Source: Desulfopila inferna
GTDB taxonomy: Bacteria > Desulfobacterota > Desulfobulbia > Desulfobulbales > Desulfocapsaceae
NCBI RefSeq assembly: GCF_016919005.1
Contig: NZ_JAFFQE010000002.1
Span: forward strand, 62,001 to 126,000
Direction of reading: 5' to 3'
Length of the DNA: 64,000 nt
This document shows, one piece after another, positions 46,311 through 55,616 of the stretch. The notes beneath the pieces were generated by a model that saw only the letters and a program-made list of their open reading frames with translations, had not been told where the DNA came from and ran no database searches. The stretch's first letter is position 1. The number at the start of each line of letters is the position of its first letter. A program made the translations under genes and the position numbers.

Positions 46311-46826
46311 TCATATCTTGGTACGCACCCTGTTCCAGCGCTTTACCTGCCATGTCGTTCTCACCTCGGCCACTGTATTCTCCATGACATCCCGCACCAC
46401 CGTTTTCATCTCAATGGTTGTCGCCTCACGGTCTGCCAGGGGCAGTAATACTTCCTTGTGCAACCGCTCTTCACTCAACTGCGCCGAGGCAATAATATCC
46501 TTTTTAGCCTGGTAGAAATACTCTGCATCCAGTTTCGACATGATGAGGCGATACTGTACCGGGTCCAGGTTGGTGAGCAGCAGGAATCCTGCTGAAAATT
46601 CCGCTGCAGTGGCAATCGCACAGGCATGAATTCCCTTTATATGATTAAAATTGCTTCGGCGATAAGGGGCAAACGTGCTGATTTTTTCCGCATCAATTTC
46701 GATAACACGGAATTTATGCGGACTGTTAAAAGGAATGGTTCGGGACAGCAGTATATTCAGGACATAGAGCCAGAAAGCCGATTTCCCGGCCCTTGCCATG
46801 AGAAAAGAAAGAAGTGTTGCCCCCAT
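46311..46826 (-). CDS. DUF4442 (hot-dog-fold) protein, likely thioesterase-like
   Basis: This 171-residue protein matches DUF4442, a hot-dog-fold family related to thioesterases. The segments IPFNSPHKFRVIEID, APYRRSNFNHIKGIHACAIAT and AAEFSAGFLLL fit it. It could hydrolyse or bind acyl-CoA. The start codon overlaps the stop codon of the OYE-type gene by one base (TAATG), so the pair is translationally coupled. Confidence 0.8.
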   Translation of the reverse strand: MGATLLSFLMARAGKSAFWLYVLNILLSRTIPFNSPHKFRVIEIDAEKISTFAPYRRSNFNHIKGIHACAIATAAEFSAGFLLLTNLDPVQYRLIMSKLDAEYFYQAKKDIIASAQLSEERLHKEVLLPLADREATTIEMKTVVRDVMENTVAEVRTTWQVKRWNRVRTKI

Positions 46827-48826
46827 TATACGATTTCCAGACCTGCCCTGAATCCATGATGCGTTGCCTCGAGTACGGTTGCCGGTTTTGAGGCATCGCC
46901 TATCACTGTGCAGAAGATGTTCAACTCTTTGGCGGCCTTCTGCAAGGAATTGTCGGGGAGGGTGCCAACCGCCAGAATGACGGTATCGGCCGGGATCATT
47001 TCCTCCTTGCCGCCCTTTTCAATGAGGACTCCATCCTTTTCGATGCGGATGACCCGGGACTCCACTCTGGTGTTGACCCCGAAGCGCTGCACGTCCTGGA
47101 GCATTGACCACCTGGTGGATCTGCCGAAATTATTGCCGAGCTTGTCCTGAAGCTCGATGAGCGTCACCTTTTTGCTGCCCTGCAGGGCGAGTTCCATCAT
47201 GGCATTGAGGGACTCGGCACCGTTGACGAGCAGAAATTTCAATTCCTCCCCGGAGAGAGTGCCCTGTTCCGCCACCATGAGCGCGGTCTCGACACCTACC
47301 GCACCCCCGCCAATAATGACGATATTTTCACCCGGTACCCACTTCTTTTTGAGAACGTCCCACGCCTGGACCACGTGATCCATGTCGGCGCCTTCAATTA
47401 CCGGGAAAATTGGGGTGCCGCCACTGGCCACAATGACGGTATGAGGCTTTTCCTCCAGCAGTAGGGCCCCGTCAACTTCGGTATTGAGGATGACCCTGAC
47501 CGTGGAATCGGCAAGTTTTGCCGTCAAATCATCAGCGAGCACCAGAAATTCCCGCCTTCCCGGAGAGGCACCGGCAAGACGAAGTTGACCGCCCAGCTGC
47601 ATGTCTTTTTCATACAGCGTCACCTCGTGACCCTTGGCTGCAGCAGCCAGAGCTGCATTAATACCTCCGGGACCGCCGCCGACCACCATCACCTTTCGCG
47701 GCAGCGCTGTTGTGGTAAAATTCAAGTCCTGCTCATGTCCCGCCAGGGGATTACAGAGGCACTCGACCGCCTTCATCTTGATGAGATTGTCGAAGCATCC
47801 CTGGCCGCAGGCAACGCAGTGGAGAATTTTCCGCTCCTCTCCCTTCCGTGCCTTATTGGGCAGTTCGGCATCGGCAATCAGGGCTCTGCCCATGGCCACC
47901 AGATCACAGTACCCTTCGGCGATTAGTCTGCGCCCGGTCTGCGGATCGTTGATTCGATGGCTGGCAATCACCGGGACAGCCACCTGTTTTTTCATCTCCC
48001 GCGCCATATAGGCAAAGACGCCCCGGGGAACCTTGGTGACGATCTGGGGAATTTGTGCCTCATGCCAGCCCACGTTGATGCAGAGAGCATCCACGCCTGC
48101 CTCGGCAAGCTTCACACCAAAGTACTGCAACTCATCCCTGCTCGAACCGCCTTCCATAAAATCATTGCCGTTAATGCGGACCAGCAGCGGAAAATCACCA
48201 ATCTGTGAGCGCACTGAACGGATTATTTCAAGCCCGAAGCGCAAACGGTTCTCGAGAGAGCCACCATACTGATCATGCCGCTTATTGGTAAGGGGAGAGA
48301 GAAACTCACTAATTAGGTAGCCAGTGCCCGCCAGGATCTCCACCATATCAAAGCCCGCATTGACTACTCGCTGAGCAGCGTCGGCAAAACTCTGCTGCAC
48401 GGCGGCAATATCTTCCGCTTCCATCTCCCGCGGGGTTTCCCGGGTCAATCGTGAGGCTATGGCACTGGGAGCCACCGGCTTTTGGCCGCCTAGAAAAAAC
48501 GAGTGGTTGTAGCGCCCGGCATGATTGAGTTGCACGGCAGCTGCGGCTCCGCCCGAATGAATTACCGCCGCAAGTTCTTGAAGGCCAGGAAGAAAGCTGT
48601 CGTCATGGGCGCCGATATTGCCCCTGTTCCCGGAGAGTCGATCGACAGTGGCATATCCCACGCTTATCAACCCTGCTCCGCCCTCGGCCCTTTTCCGGTA
48701 GAACTCGAGCAGCTGCTCGGTCACCATGGAATTGTGGCACATGTTCATATGCATGGCAGGCATGAATATACGGTTTTTTACGAGCAGAGAACCGATGGTA
48801 ATTGGCTGGAATAAAGGATCAATCAT
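46826..48826 (-). CDS. OYE-family oxidoreductase similar to 2,4-dienoyl-CoA reductase
   Basis: This 666-residue protein has an N-terminal FMN barrel (VKNRIFMPAMHMNMCH, QLNHAGRY) and an iron-sulfur motif C-x2-C-x3-C (CVACGQGC) with a later CLCNP. The C-terminal FAD/NAD domain has VVGGGPGGINAALAAA and IIGGGAVGVETALM. This is the layout of FadH, 2,4-dienoyl-CoA reductase, which handles unsaturated fatty acids, but other enoate reductases share it. It is coupled to the DUF4442 gene and follows the MBL gene by three bases. Confidence 0.88.
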   Translation of the reverse strand: MIDPLFQPITIGSLLVKNRIFMPAMHMNMCHNSMVTEQLLEFYRKRAEGGAGLISVGYATVDRLSGNRGNIGAHDDSFLPGLQELAAVIHSGGAAAAVQLNHAGRYNHSFFLGGQKPVAPSAIASRLTRETPREMEAEDIAAVQQSFADAAQRVVNAGFDMVEILAGTGYLISEFLSPLTNKRHDQYGGSLENRLRFGLEIIRSVRSQIGDFPLLVRINGNDFMEGGSSRDELQYFGVKLAEAGVDALCINVGWHEAQIPQIVTKVPRGVFAYMAREMKKQVAVPVIASHRINDPQTGRRLIAEGYCDLVAMGRALIADAELPNKARKGEERKILHCVACGQGCFDNLIKMKAVECLCNPLAGHEQDLNFTTTALPRKVMVVGGGPGGINAALAAAAKGHEVTLYEKDMQLGGQLRLAGASPGRREFLVLADDLTAKLADSTVRVILNTEVDGALLLEEKPHTVIVASGGTPIFPVIEGADMDHVVQAWDVLKKKWVPGENIVIIGGGAVGVETALMVAEQGTLSGEELKFLLVNGAESLNAMMELALQGSKKVTLIELQDKLGNNFGRSTRWSMLQDVQRFGVNTRVESRVIRIEKDGVLIEKGGKEEMIPADTVILAVGTLPDNSLQKAAKELNIFCTVIGDASKPATVLEATHHGFRAGLEIV

Positions 48827-48829
48827 GTT

Positions 48830-49828
48830 TTATACTCCCTGACCTGATACAGCGGTGGTATACAATGGTTCGACCTGATGAAAAAGGTTGATCTCCACAA
48901 GTGATTTTTTCAGCAGTTCCGGATGGTGCAGGAAATCCTGCATAAAGATGATTTCCGAGGCCTTGAGGTAGACATGAAACGGCTCCTTGACGGAGTCGGC
49001 AAAGAGCCGTTCGATGACTTCAGCCACATTGGCATGGCGGCCATACTCTCCCAGCTGCCGTACCCGGCCCAGCATCTTGGAAACATAAAAGAGAAGGGAA
49101 TCATCGACACTATCGATATTATTGCGATGCCCGGGACAGATTTGTTTCCCCCTGAGCTTTGCCAGTTTAAGAAGGGTTGCGCAGTAGGCTTCATAATTTT
49201 TGAAGCGCTCCCCGGTCTCCAGGTCGGCATCGAGAAGCGGTGACTGAAAAACTCCCCTGAGCAGCACATCCCCGGTTACCGCCCAATTTTCGGCATGGTC
49301 GGCGTTGTCTTCGGCGCTGTCTTCGGTGCCGTCTTCGGTATAGTAGACAATATCGCTCTGGGAGTGGCCCGGACATCCCTGAAAAAAGATATCCAGATGC
49401 CGCGGCATTTCATCTTCGACGATGCTGAATTTCTTAGGAAAGTCCGGAAAGATCCTGCCGTCGGCGAGGCTACGGTGCAATTCATCAAGATAATCGCCGC
49501 TGAAGCCGAGATTTTGGAGGACGACATACATATCGTGCAGCCTCTCTTCATGGGCAACCATCTTCAGGCCATCTCGATAGGGAATGAAAATCCGGGCCCC
49601 GGTTTCCTTTTCAAGCCAACTCGCCAAACCGTAATGATCGATATGACAATGGGTCATGAAGATATACTTGAGCCTGCTCAAATCTATATTCTCGGCAAGA
49701 TATCTCCTGCTTGCCGCGGTAGGCGGGCCGGTATCGAAGAGGATCAGTTCACTGCCTCTTTCCGCCGTATAACAGTGAACAGGGCCTACCATATAGGGAG
49801 TATTGATGGTATGCTGTTGAATTACCAT
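48830..49828 (-). CDS. MBL-fold metallo-hydrolase
   Basis: This 332-residue protein has the metallo-beta-lactamase fold with zinc ligands in THCHIDHYG, then PGHSQSDIVYY and CPGHRNNID, as in glyoxalase-II-like and acyl-CoA-thioester hydrolase-like proteins. The ATG at 49828 is preceded by GAGGAAAG; the frame runs further upstream but crosses a terminator hairpin. It lies directly upstream of the OYE-type gene. The natural substrate is unknown; context suggests a thioester or lactone from fatty-acid breakdown. Confidence 0.85.
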   Translation of the reverse strand: MVIQQHTINTPYMVGPVHCYTAERGSELILFDTGPPTAASRRYLAENIDLSRLKYIFMTHCHIDHYGLASWLEKETGARIFIPYRDGLKMVAHEERLHDMYVVLQNLGFSGDYLDELHRSLADGRIFPDFPKKFSIVEDEMPRHLDIFFQGCPGHSQSDIVYYTEDGTEDSAEDNADHAENWAVTGDVLLRGVFQSPLLDADLETGERFKNYEAYCATLLKLAKLRGKQICPGHRNNIDSVDDSLLFYVSKMLGRVRQLGEYGRHANVAEVIERLFADSVKEPFHVYLKASEIIFMQDFLHHPELLKKSLVEINLFHQVEPLYTTAVSGQGV

Positions 49829-49852
49829 GCTTTCCTCAACTAGATACGAAAC

Positions 49853-49875
49853 AAAAAGAGCCTCTTCGGCTCTTT
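49853..49875 (-). terminator. Rho-independent terminator
   Basis: On the minus strand, AAAGAGCC and GGCTCTTT pair around GAAGA and are followed by a T run. It would end the fadE transcript before the MBL-fold gene. Confidence 0.8.
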
Positions 49876-49904
49876 GATTCCTCTGGAGCACGAACACCCG
49901 AAAC

Positions 49905-49939
49905 TGCAGACACAGACACTGGTCGTGTCTGTGTCTGCA
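49905..49939. repeat. Perfect 15-bp hairpin with CAGACA repeats
   Basis: TGCAGACACAGACAC pairs with GTGTCTGTGTCTGCA around the 5-base loop TGGTC. It lies between the terminator and the larger repeat at 49966. There is no U run; it may be a decayed element or a second transcript-end structure. Confidence 0.55.
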
Positions 49940-49965
49940 AGGGAGATCTCCCGGTTTTTTCGGAG

Positions 49966-50083
49966 TAAGGTACTAACCCAGCTGAGCTGGATAAGTACCT
50001 TGGCAGTATGCTTAACGGGTTGTCTGTTAAAGTACTTTCCGTTTTCTTGTTTTTTTATAACGGTTTTTCAGGAGTAAGGTACT
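49966..50083. repeat. Dispersed repeat, inverted relative to the copy at 44.1-44.2 kb
   Basis: The core GCTGAGCTGGATAAGTACCT and the neighbouring TTGGCAGTA recur in inverted form at about 44171-44200. Further matches are TTTTCTTG with GGTTTTTCAGG on the other side. The ends hold GGAGTAAGGTACTAA twice (49970 and 50071). The element reaches the stop codon of fadE (TAG) at 50082. Confidence 0.7.
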
Positions 50084-51857
50084 AAAAGAGATATTTTTCC
50101 TCTTCACATGCAGCCTCGGCAAGCAACCGCTTGGCCTGAAGGAGACCGCCGGCATCATATTTGGTGAAGCGCCGTACACCGGAGAGAATCATGGTCAGGG
50201 TATCGCCTTCTTCAACATAGAAGGCACCTTTACGTGCGGCCGTTCCCGCTATTTCCGCTGCTTCAAAGGCAAACACCTTGACGGCTGCAAGATAGAGCTC
50301 TTTTTTGCGCTCGGAGGCTGCCTCATAATTTTTCTCGGCACGGAGAACCGCACTTTCCAGAGCAAAAATCTGAATGGCCAGATCGGCCGCGGTCATCAGA
50401 ATTTCCTGCTCATTGGCCAACTTGTCCATATATTTCTGTACCCCCGCTCCCGCCAGGATGAGGAAAAGAGTCTTCAGATTTTTGAGGAGTTCTTTTTCCG
50501 CGGCGAAAGGCTTGTCCTCGATCTCTTCAAAGCTCGGGGTCATCAGGGATTCGAAGGCCTTCATCGCTTCAGCCTGCAGAGGCAGCTCGCCCTTCATGGC
50601 TTTTCTAAGAATCATTCCCGGGATAAGAAGGCGGTTGATCTCATTGGTGCCTTCGAAGATCCTGTTGATACGCTCGTCGCGATAGTACCTTTCGGCGGGA
50701 TACTCGCTGACATATCCATAACCACCGTGAATCTGGACAACCTCATCGACTGTTTTGGCCAGCACTTCCGAACAGAAGACCTTGGAAATTCCGCATTCCG
50801 GAGCATATTCTTCTATGGCTTTAAGGTATTCTTCGTAATAGTTGTCGATGGATTTATCAATGGTGGCGATTTTGTTATCAAGCAGACCGGCCAGCCGGTA
50901 AACCAGTGATTCCGATGCATATATGCCAGCAGTAAGATTGGCAATTTTCTCTTTAATTGCGCCGAACTGGCTGATCGGAGTATTAAACTGCTTGCGCTCG
51001 TTGGCATATTTGATGCCTTCCACCATCGCCATTTTGGCCGCGCCTGTTACCCCTGCCCCAAGCTTAAAGCGTCCTATATTGAGGACGTTGAAAGCAATTT
51101 TGTGCCCTTTACCGGCTTCGCCGAGAAGGTTCTCCACGGGGACCTTGCAGTTATCAAGGATGATCTGCGTGGTCGAGGATCCTTTAATACCCAGTTTCTT
51201 TTCTTCAGCTCCCACCACCAGACCCTCGAAACTTTTCTCCACCAGAAAGGCGGTAAAATGCTCCTTATCGATTTTGGCAAAAACAGTGAACAGCTCGGCA
51301 AAACCGCCGTTGGTGATAAACTGTTTGGTACCGTTGAGGATATAATGCTTGCCGTCCTCGGAAAGAACCGCCGAGGCCTGCGCCCCCAGAGCGTCGCTGC
51401 CCGATCCCGGTTCGGTAAGACAATAGGCGGCACACCATTCACCGGAAGTGATTTTCTCCAGATACTTTTCCTTCTGTTCATGCGTTCCATAATAAATCAG
51501 AGGCAGGGTACCGATTCCGGAGTGTGCCGAAAAGGCAACCGAAAATGAACCGCCCATGGAAATTTTCTCTCCAACCAGCATGGAGGTGGCCTTGTCGAGT
51601 TCCAACCCGCCGTACTCCTCCGGTGCATCCATCATCAGCAGTCCCAGTTCGCCGCACTTTTTCATACCCTCGATGACCAGATCGAAGTTCTGTTTTTCAA
51701 TCTCGTCTATATGGGGGAAAATCTCATTGATGATGAATTGCTCAGTGGTTTCACCAATCTGCTTCTGCTCATCACTGAATTCTTCCGGAGTAAAGACATC
51801 CTCGCAGGGAACTTCGGCTATCAGGTATTCGCCGCCTTTCAAAATTTTTTCAGCCAT
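50082..51857 (-). CDS. fadE: Acyl-CoA dehydrogenase FadE (Bacillus-type, 591 residues)
   Basis: This large acyl-CoA dehydrogenase has AAYCLTEPGSGSDALGA, ILNGTKQFITNGGFAELF and GGYGYVSEYPAERYYRD, with the catalytic glutamate in FEGTNEINRLL. The C-terminus adds about 180 helical residues, as in B. subtilis FadE (YusJ). The order fadN-fadA-fadE on one strand is the same as in Bacillus fadNAE. The ATG at 51857 has AAGGAAG before it. A gap of 160 bases with a hairpin separates it from fadA, so it may have its own promoter. Confidence 0.93.
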   Translation of the reverse strand: MAEKILKGGEYLIAEVPCEDVFTPEEFSDEQKQIGETTEQFIINEIFPHIDEIEKQNFDLVIEGMKKCGELGLLMMDAPEEYGGLELDKATSMLVGEKISMGGSFSVAFSAHSGIGTLPLIYYGTHEQKEKYLEKITSGEWCAAYCLTEPGSGSDALGAQASAVLSEDGKHYILNGTKQFITNGGFAELFTVFAKIDKEHFTAFLVEKSFEGLVVGAEEKKLGIKGSSTTQIILDNCKVPVENLLGEAGKGHKIAFNVLNIGRFKLGAGVTGAAKMAMVEGIKYANERKQFNTPISQFGAIKEKIANLTAGIYASESLVYRLAGLLDNKIATIDKSIDNYYEEYLKAIEEYAPECGISKVFCSEVLAKTVDEVVQIHGGYGYVSEYPAERYYRDERINRIFEGTNEINRLLIPGMILRKAMKGELPLQAEAMKAFESLMTPSFEEIEDKPFAAEKELLKNLKTLFLILAGAGVQKYMDKLANEQEILMTAADLAIQIFALESAVLRAEKNYEAASERKKELYLAAVKVFAFEAAEIAGTAARKGAFYVEEGDTLTMILSGVRRFTKYDAGGLLQAKRLLAEAACEEEKYLF

Positions 51858-51903
51858 TTTTATCTTCCTTATATGTAGAGACAACTCATGATAATCCTGG
51901 AAT

Positions 51904-51933
51904 GGTCATTCAGGAAGTACATCCGGAATGACC
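51904..51933. repeat. 8-bp inverted repeat plus solo TCGTAAAAAG motif
   Basis: GGTCATTC at 51904-51911 pairs with GAATGACC at 51926-51933. Further on, at 51987-52017, TCGTAAAAAGTCATTGAAG precedes the fadA stop codon; a similar TCATAAAAAGTCATTGAAG lies at about 16648. The end motif TCGTAAAAAG is that of the element at 38775, so these may be solo ends. Confidence 0.45.
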
Positions 51934-52017
51934 TGAGGGTTTCCACGAACAATCTTTTTTTCTTTGAGTACTCTTAGAATTATATCGTAAAAAGTCATTG
52001 AAGGTGCCGGGATGGAC

Positions 52018-53190
52018 TCATAGTTTCTCGTAAATTCCGGCTGCACCCATGCCGCCGCCGATACACATGGAAACCAGACCGTATTTCGACTGACGCCGGC
52101 CCATCTCGTGCAGCAGTGTTGCCGTCAGTTTTGCTCCGGTGCATCCCAGAGGATGACCCAGGGCGATGGCACCGCCGTTGACATTGATGATTTCCTGATT
52201 TAAGCCAAGCTCTTGAATGATCGCCAGGGCCTGAGCGGCAAAGGCTTCATTCAGCTCGATCAGATCAATGTCGCCAAGCTGCATACCGGCCATTTTCAGG
52301 ACAGCCGGGATAGCTGCTATCGGGCCTATTCCCATAACCTCCGGAGCAACACCCTTGACGGCGTAAGCGACGAATCTGGCAAAAGGATCCTTGCCGATCT
52401 CTTTGAGAAAATCTTCCGATACCACCATTGAAACGGCAGCGCCATCCGTGGTCTGGGAGGAGTTGCCGGCGGTGACAGGACCACCTAGCTTGAAAACGGA
52501 GCGAAGTTTGGCCAAAACATCAGGGGTGGTTCCTTCACGGACACCATCGTCTATCTTGACCAGCTCCTTATCTCGCTTGATCTTGCCGTTAACCAGTGTG
52601 TCTCTTTCGACCTCAACAGGAATGATCTCATCCTCGAAACGGCCTGCATTTATAGCGGCAGCTGCTTTGGCATGGCTGGCTGCGGCAAATTCATCCATTG
52701 CCTCACGGCTGATATTATATTGTTCCGCAACCAGTTCAGCGGTGATGCCCATGGATGAAAAGGATTCGGGCCAGTTCTCAACCAATCCCGGATTGGCGCT
52801 GTATTTATTGCCGCCCATGGGAACGGACGACATGGACTCGGCACCGCCGGCGATGATGCAGTCGGCAAAACCCAGCATGACTCTTTCCGCCGCCATGGAA
52901 ATGGTCTGGATACCGGAGCAGCAGAAGCGGTTAATAGTCTGGCCTGGTACTTCCTTGGGAAGCCCCGCTTTCATTGCAGCGACGCGGCCCATATTCATAC
53001 CCTGCTCAGCTTCCGGGAAAGCGCAGCCGAGATAGACATCTTCGATCCTCTGCGGATCCACGTCGGTACGCTCCATAAGTCCCTTGATTGCCATGGCGGC
53101 AAGGTCATCGGGACGTACGTCTTTCAATTTTCCTTTATTGGCTCGGCAACCTGGTGTGCGGTAGCTTGCCAGTATATAGGCTTGTTTCAT
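52018..53190 (-). CDS. fadA: Acetyl-CoA acyltransferase (thiolase) FadA
   Basis: This 390-residue thiolase carries out the last step of beta-oxidation. The nucleophilic cysteine is in [18 protein letters not shown], the catalytic histidine in [11 protein letters not shown], and the second cysteine in [11 protein letters not shown]. The ATG at 53190 follows GGGAGGAC and matches the family start [13 protein letters not shown]; a longer frame upstream is untranslated or spurious. It lies 36 bases after fadN and is probably co-transcribed with it. Confidence 0.95.
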   Translation of the reverse strand: MKQAYILASYRTPGCRANKGKLKDVRPDDLAAMAIKGLMERTDVDPQRIEDVYLGCAFPEAEQGMNMGRVAAMKAGLPKEVPGQTINRFCCSGIQTISMAAERVMLGFADCIIAGGAESMSSVPMGGNKYSANPGLVENWPESFSSMGITAELVAEQYNISREAMDEFAAASHAKAAAAINAGRFEDEIIPVEVERDTLVNGKIKRDKELVKIDDGVREGTTPDVLAKLRSVFKLGGPVTAGNSSQTTDGAAVSMVVSEDFLKEIGKDPFARFVAYAVKGVAPEVMGIGPIAAIPAVLKMAGMQLGDIDLIELNEAFAAQALAIIQELGLNQEIINVNGGAIALGHPLGCTGAKLTATLLHEMGRRQSKYGLVSMCIGGGMGAAGIYEKL

Positions 53191-53225
53191 ATCTAGTCCT
53201 CCCACATGGGTAGTGAATTTAGTAA

Positions 53226-55616
53226 TTAGTTGCGCAACGGCTTCCCTGTCTTCAGCATATGCTGAATACGCTCGGATGTCTTCTTGTTGCTGCAAAGCTT
53301 GAGGAAAGCCTCTCTTTCAAGCTTCAACAGATATTCTTCCGAAATCAAGGTACCGCCGTTCACATCACCACCGCAAAGAACCTCGGCGATTATGCCGCCC
53401 ATTTCAGCTTCATATTCGGTAACGAAATTACCCATTTTCATATTCCAGAGCTGACTCTTGATACTGGCGGCAACACTGCGTCCCGGGGCAGGAATATTCT
53501 CACGGGGTTTTTTGGGCCGGTAGTTGTTGGCCAACCCGATCACCTTCTTCTTGGCATCCGCGATAAGCCTGTCGATATCCATGGTAATGGAATCGTTATG
53601 ACGCATGTAGCCCATGTCGTAGAGTTCGGCTGCACCCATGGATACCTTGGCCATGCCTATCAGTTCGAAGTTTTTGAATATAAACGGGGTAACATCGGTT
53701 TTATATTGAGTGGCCAGATCGACCGCCCTCAGACACATTTCCTTGGTACCGCCGCCTGCAGGCAGTAATCCGACACCGATTTCAACCAGTCCCATATAGG
53801 TTTCCGCATGGGCATTGACGGCATCCGAATGGAGGGTGAATTCACAACCGCCGCCGAGAGCCATGGCGAATGGTGCGGCAACAACGGGCACCTTGGCGTA
53901 TTTGACGGCCATGGTCGCCTTTTGGAAGGAGCTGATAACCATGTTCACATCTTCAAAAGCACCTTCGGCAAGGGCCACGGCCAGCATCATCAGATTTGCG
54001 CCCACGGAGAAATTTACCCCCTGGTTTCCGATAACAAGACCTATACCTTCATTCTCGGCACGCTTCACGGCTTTGTGAGTCATAGCGAGAATGTCGCCGC
54101 TGATGGCATTCATCTTCGAGTGAAACTCAAAGCCGAAGACACCGTCACCAAGATCAAGAATTGAACAATTGGCATTTTTTTCGACGACATTGCCGGGTCG
54201 ACGCTTGAGAATCTCCAGCTTGATCTGGTCTTCATAGAGCGGTACCGGCTTGTAGACTCCCTCCTGCAGATCATAAAACTCCTGCATGCCTTCCTCGGTG
54301 AATCTATAGAATGATTCCAACTTCTTCAGGGATTCCGGAACCGCAATTCCATCTTTTTCGGCCCGCTTGACAAACTTGGCTACGCCAATGGCATCGAGCA
54401 TCTGAAAGGGACCGATTTCCCAGTTGAAGCCCCACTTCATGGCATTGTCGATATTGACCACGTCATCGGCTATCTCCGGAATACGGTTCACGGTATAGAT
54501 CAGGGTGTCGCGCAATGATCGCCAGGCAAATTCGGCGCCCTTGTCGGTGCCGGCCATGACCATCTTGATTTTCTGGCCCGGATCGTCAACCTGCTTGACA
54601 GCCATGACCGAAGGGAACTTAGGTTTTTCAAGAGGCTTGTATTCTCCGGCTTTATAGTCGTAGTAGTAGATCAATCGTTTGCCGTCGACCATCTTCTTGG
54701 TATAAAAACCTTTTTTGGTTTTATTGCCATGTTGGCCCTTTTCAATCATTTTCTGCATGAAGTCCGGAACCTTGAAAACCTCGCGCTCTTCATCGTCAGG
54801 GAGAAGTCCATAGGTGTTTTCAGCGATATGCCCCAAGGTATCCAGTCCGACCAGATCCACCGTTCTGAAGGCTGCGCTCTTCGGCCTGGCCGTTGCCGGT
54901 CCGGCGACACTGTCAACCTCCTCGACCGTCATCTCCAGATCAACCATATGCTCTATGCCTTTATAAATGGCATAAACGCCGATGCGGTTGGCGATAAAGT
55001 TGGGAGTGTCCTTGGCATAGACGATTCCCTTGCCCAGACGCCTGTTGATAAATTCAGCCATGCCGGAAATCACCTCGGGATCGGCATCCTTACAGCCGAC
55101 GATCTCCATCAGATGCATATATCGCGGCGGATTGAAAAAATGGGTTACCAGGAAATTTCTGCGAATCTCGGCAGGGAGCGCCTCCGCCATATCATTTATG
55201 GAAAGCCCACTGGTGTTCGTTGACAGAATTGCACCCGGAGAAATATGGGGCACCAGCTTCTCCAGAAGGTCGAGCTTGATAGGCATATGTTCGACCACCA
55301 CTTCGATGATCCAGTCGCATTCCTGCAGTTTTGCCAGATCGTCTTCAAAATTTCCTACTTCAATCTGCTTGGCATACTCCTTCAGATAAAAAGGAGCGGG
55401 TTTCATTTTGAGCAGGTCCTGAAGTCCCTTAGTGGCAATACGATTGCGAACAACCGGACTCTCAAGGGACAAGCCCTTGGCCTTCTCCTGCTCCGTCAAT
55501 TCTCTGGGAACGATATCAAGCATGACAACGTCCAGTCCTGCGTTGGCCAGATGGGCTGCGATGGTCGCACCCATTACACCGGCGCCGAGTACTGCTACTC
55601 GATTAATCTGCCTCAT
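53226..55616 (-). CDS. fadN: 3-Hydroxyacyl-CoA dehydrogenase/enoyl-CoA hydratase FadN
   Basis: This 796-residue bifunctional enzyme oxidises 3-hydroxyacyl-CoA and hydrates enoyl-CoA. The order is dehydrogenase first (GAGVMGATIAAHLANAGLDV at the N-terminus; FVTHFFNPPRYMHLMEIV), enoyl-CoA hydratase last (ANLMMLAVALAEGAF, ALGGGCEFTLHSD). This is the reverse of E. coli FadB and the same as B. subtilis FadN (YusL). Its start overlaps the fadD stop codon as ATGA, so the genes form one operon, fadD-fadN-fadA. Confidence 0.95.
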   Translation of the reverse strand: MRQINRVAVLGAGVMGATIAAHLANAGLDVVMLDIVPRELTEQEKAKGLSLESPVVRNRIATKGLQDLLKMKPAPFYLKEYAKQIEVGNFEDDLAKLQECDWIIEVVVEHMPIKLDLLEKLVPHISPGAILSTNTSGLSINDMAEALPAEIRRNFLVTHFFNPPRYMHLMEIVGCKDADPEVISGMAEFINRRLGKGIVYAKDTPNFIANRIGVYAIYKGIEHMVDLEMTVEEVDSVAGPATARPKSAAFRTVDLVGLDTLGHIAENTYGLLPDDEEREVFKVPDFMQKMIEKGQHGNKTKKGFYTKKMVDGKRLIYYYDYKAGEYKPLEKPKFPSVMAVKQVDDPGQKIKMVMAGTDKGAEFAWRSLRDTLIYTVNRIPEIADDVVNIDNAMKWGFNWEIGPFQMLDAIGVAKFVKRAEKDGIAVPESLKKLESFYRFTEEGMQEFYDLQEGVYKPVPLYEDQIKLEILKRRPGNVVEKNANCSILDLGDGVFGFEFHSKMNAISGDILAMTHKAVKRAENEGIGLVIGNQGVNFSVGANLMMLAVALAEGAFEDVNMVISSFQKATMAVKYAKVPVVAAPFAMALGGGCEFTLHSDAVNAHAETYMGLVEIGVGLLPAGGGTKEMCLRAVDLATQYKTDVTPFIFKNFELIGMAKVSMGAAELYDMGYMRHNDSITMDIDRLIADAKKKVIGLANNYRPKKPRENIPAPGRSVAASIKSQLWNMKMGNFVTEYEAEMGGIIAEVLCGGDVNGGTLISEEYLLKLEREAFLKLCSNKKTSERIQHMLKTGKPLRN

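Noticed and set aside
46092-46448. 118-codon frame inside the 46.1-kb element (begins MKLSISWPRPG)
   Set aside because: A similar frame exists in the second copy of the element at 61424, but it follows the hairpin sequence itself, starts with TTG or GTG without a ribosome binding site and matches no family. The shared DNA explains the shared peptide.
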